From assembly GCA_020152595.1 (NCBI GenBank), contig JAIGNY010004520.1:3030001-3094000 (forward strand): DNA of 64,000 bases, read 5' to 3'. The stretch is from Chiridota heheva. Its lineage: Eukaryota; Echinodermata; Holothuroidea; Apodida; Chiridotidae. The position numbers were made by a program, and so were the translations under genes. Below, one piece after another: positions 62,178-64,000 of the stretch. Each line of letters starts with the position of its first letter. The stretch's first letter is position 1. The notes beneath the pieces are model-generated. The model was not told the DNA's origin. It did not search any database and was given only the letters and a program-made list of their open reading frames with translations.

Positions 62178-64000
62178 TTGTGATTGATGAATTTGAAAAT
62201 CAGCTTTGACCCAAAACCTGATCAACCTTGATTTCAACTTGCAGATCTAAGTGACATTAATGCTTCTGCCATGAATCATGAAAACTATCTATATTTGTCT
62301 GAGAACATCAATTTGATTAATGGCTCTACCTGCTGTGTCTTTAATCACTCGTGGGTAACATTTCAGCGATGTTTCCATAGCAATTAAAGATCCACTGTGC
62401 TGAGAGTATTGTGGAGCCTTACCATCTCATTTAATTGGGATTTTAATTTCATTTGCTTTCAGAACTTAAGAGAGTACTGTCTCTTATTCTCTTTGTTAGT
62501 TTGTTTGTTCGTCTTGAGATATGTTGTTCTGCCTGTTTGGCTATAGATTATGAACCACCCTACACCTTCTTACTTTTCACAAGGACTGATCAATTATAGA
62601 AACCCTTCCATGGAGAAGAAGAAATATGAGATATCCAAAGAAGAAAAAAATTGGATATATTTTTACCAGACATGAGTAACTTAACCAGCACAGCAGTCTG
62701 ATCTGTTTACATGAGTTAGATGCTTCTTGGAAAGTATTCCACAGTTTTATTTTAAAGATACAAATGAGAAACATCAAGTTTTAAAGATGTAGATAAATGT
62801 GTGTCGTATCTTCATTATTGTTGTTCATATCTTTTAATGAGACATTACTGTGGCAATGACAGAGGGAAACATTAAAACCTACTCAGAGCTGAAGAAGGTT
62901 TTGATTCTTTGCCATTTTTGGTAAACAGGGGTGAGGGAGGGGGTTGAGGGGAAAGTAATGTGTGCAAAATATATAATATATCCTCCATCTATCTGTTTTG
63001 GGTTGTCAAATAGTACTTTAACCACAAATATGTTTCAAAATTGCATTCCCCAGTGACATCAAATTGCATATCTCCCTTTTAATTTATTACTTCCACTTTA
63101 TGAAGACATACTTCCTTGATAGCTGATTCAAGTATTAGCAGGGAGTATATTCCCCCAACATTTCAATTGGGATCGCTGGGGAAATATAAGAGATGGATTT
63201 TTTTGAGAGATGAAAAAACACTTTTGCACATGATCAAGAAGGCAAGGGCTATTTAGGGTGCTTTTAGGTAGGAATGCATCATGTGAACCACTTTTGTTGT
63301 AACTTTCCTCCAACCAGTAGCAGAACTAAGAGAAGGGCGAGAGGAGGGGGCGCTATGGCGCAGATGGCTTAATTTCCCCACTGACCAAAAATTGCCAAAC
63401 GATCTAAAAATAATTTTGCATATTCTACTTTGCACAATATAAATTCAATATTGGAGTTTTTGGTAATCCTGATGAAACCAATTGGGTTCAGATGTACCAT
63501 CCATATTGGGAAAATCAACACAAATCACAAATTTTCCGAAAATCGCATTTTTAGTTGAAGCCTATTTATTATACTTTGCAAATTTCCAGAATTTCAGCAA
63601 AATATCTGACTTTTTCCTCAAAATATCCGACTTTTCCTCAAAATTTATGAAGCTTTTCCTCAAAATATCCGATTTTTCCCTAAAAATTTCTAAAGCTTTT
63701 CCTCAGAATCTCCGATTTTTTGTTAGGATTTCTGCAGGATTAGTGGTGGGAGGCAGGGGCAGAGCCAAAGGGTGGGTGGGAGGTATGCCCCCTGAGATTT
63801 TTCTGATGATACTATTTTACCATGAGATAATTTATACTTACGGTTTATGTAAATTTTTGGGACATGTCAAACAATTTTGGGGAAATCTCTTTCAATCTTT
63901 GTGAAAATTTCTTCATTCTCCTGTTATTTTTTCCTTTCGATTTTTGGTCAATTTTTTAATCAAAAGAAAACCTTTCAGGGAGTACCTTTCTCTATGCTCC
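62178..64000. other. 3' flank of CFAP299, nothing recognised
   Basis: Probable 3' UTR then intergenic DNA. 63600-63740 repeats a TTTTCCTCAAAATMTCCGA phrase several times. The open frame at 63482-63904 reads this low-complexity stretch and is not convincing. Confidence 0.4.

Noticed and set aside
63482..63904. 140-codon plus-strand gene at the right edge
   Set aside because: Driven by a short TTTTCCTCAAAAT-type repeat giving Phe/Lys/Ile/Ser-rich low-complexity sequence.

Overview
The window is AT-rich eukaryotic DNA from an animal, most likely a marine invertebrate deuterostome (inferred from the LINE and SINE types and the ciliary gene content). Genes are split by introns of 1-7 kb and the space between exons is packed with transposon fragments and minisatellites. 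Nothing bacterial or viral is visible.

Two protein-coding genes are supported, arranged head to head. On the minus strand, 48368 down to 7675, is a 13-exon gene for a predicted 578-residue, almost entirely alpha-helical coiled-coil protein. I could not name its family. All 12 splice junctions keep codon phase, so the model is strong even without a name. On the plus strand, 54318 to 62177, is a 5-exon gene for CFAP299 (the C4orf22 family), recognised along its whole length. Its restored length, 233 residues, matches what I recall for the human protein. The partner's coiled-coil composition and position suggest a cilium or centrosome role, but that is inference. Both genes carry one apparent single-base loss in otherwise clean coding sequence: exon 1 of the coiled-coil gene and exon 3 of CFAP299. 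This fits uncorrected assembly errors or a damaged allele.

Repeats make up much of the rest. There are 3' fragments of several non-LTR retrotransposons: an RNase H-bearing family at 2.7-3.5, 14.3-16.4, 26.5, 43.3-43.8, 45.1 and 47.0-47.7 kb, L2-like pieces at 19.9, 21.3 and 34.8-35.5 kb, an RTE-like reverse transcriptase at 37.1-38.8 kb, and CR1-like tails at 54.9-55.3 and 60.7 kb. There are tRNA-derived SINE copies, several terminal-inverted-repeat families, an internally deleted piggyBac-like element with TTAA target duplications (9978-10530), and a 2.4-kb foldback element (30632-33041) whose two arms each hold a decayed THAP zinc-finger exon.

The most unusual theme is tandem repeats grown from identifiable older sequence. 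A 49-bp array (14334-16395) is an amplified piece of a LINE RNase H domain. A 29-bp hairpin array (17524-19733) grew inside a MITE. An 18-bp array (23951-24412) lies inside an element ended by TACCGTATT inverted repeats. A 114-bp array with dimeric higher-order structure (8585-9605) and a 24-bp triplicate (39551-39625) both abut 3' splice sites of the coiled-coil gene and stay open in the exon's reading frame. A 24-bp satellite occurs at the left edge and again, inverted, at 45.3-46.4 kb.
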